Translations under genes and position numbers: made by a program | Assembly (NCBI GenBank): GCA_035347995.1 | Contig: DAOPQD010000031.1 | Span: 1-31,266, forward strand | Reading direction: 5' to 3' | DNA: 31,266 nt | Source: JAAZNO01 sp012798275 | GTDB taxonomy: Bacteria > Chloroflexota > Anaerolineae > B4-G1 > SLSP01 | In this document: piece after piece, positions 31,262 to 31,266 of the stretch | Numbering within the stretch: the first letter of the stretch is position 1 | Layout of the letters: each line of letters begins with the position of its first letter | Notes under the pieces: generated by a model | What the model saw: the letters and a program-made list of their open reading frames with translations, nothing else | Databases searched by the model: none | Told to the model about the DNA's origin: nothing

Positions 31262-31266
31262 GGCGG

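Noticed and set aside
1..31266. Integrated mobile element or phage
   Set aside because: No integrase, transposase, tRNA attachment site or phage structural gene is visible. Gene content is metabolic and regulatory throughout.

Overview
The window is about 31 kb of GC-rich bacterial DNA (one 100-N scaffold gap at 9409-9508) and is almost entirely protein-coding. The mixture of families (livJHMGF, an EF-G2-type GTPase, a CTC-type L25, a two-subunit group 3-like [NiFe] hydrogenase, a GPH sugar transporter, and large PAS/7TM hybrid histidine kinases) fits a Chloroflexota bacterium, perhaps of the Anaerolineae. This is inference from gene content, not proof. No rRNA, tRNA, CRISPR array, integrase or transposase was seen. 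The window looks like chromosomal core and near-core DNA rather than a mobile island.

Layout. 86-1363 (+) is a malic enzyme. It converges on a complete branched-chain-amino-acid-type ABC operon (livJ-H-M-G-F, 6773 down to 1418, -), with a hairpin between livJ and livH. 6774-7181 is a divergent promoter region in which two -35 boxes lie back to back. 7182-9256 (+) carries a small membrane protein, ribosomal protein L25/CTC and an unknown protein. After a repeat-bounded assembly gap come an EF-G-like GTPase and an upstream hydrogenase pair (small and large subunit, -). 14367-18568 looks like a carbohydrate locus: a YdjC/ChbG-type deacetylase and a GPH symporter (-), divergent from a Gfo/Idh/MocA oxidoreductase (+) over a promoter pair with a palindrome. 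18552-22106 (-) holds a receiver-kinase and a 7TM hybrid kinase in one operon. 22380-23191 (-) is a thiol-redox pair (glutaredoxin-like protein plus an FTR-like catalytic subunit with a rubredoxin tail). 23327-23791 (+) is a stand-alone receiver whose phospho-acceptor Asp is Glu. 23803-26021 (-) is an ABC ATPase plus HemW, read from a strong promoter that should give an almost leaderless mRNA. 26335-28124 (+) is a TPR membrane protein and a nitroreductase. 28229-31261 (-) is a triple-PAS hybrid kinase whose 5' end may lie outside the window.

The most unusual non-coding content is a set of intergenic repeats. One is a hairpin-forming element of about 65-85 bp built from GTGAGCC/GTGAGTC units. 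It ends in a CTATTTTC-GAGGAG block, so two copies place a Shine-Dalgarno sequence directly before an ATG. The others are arrays of 8-bp units (AGCGAATC, CCTTCATA) and a palindrome pair (CGCGCTTCAGCGCG with a GGCTGGGGAT inverted repeat). Five of the eight putative sigma-70 promoters have exactly 16-nt spacers and a sixth, weaker -35 match also does. The two translation-related genes (L25 and EF-G-like) share a leader design in which a terminator-like GGCC hairpin lies just downstream of the inferred transcription start.
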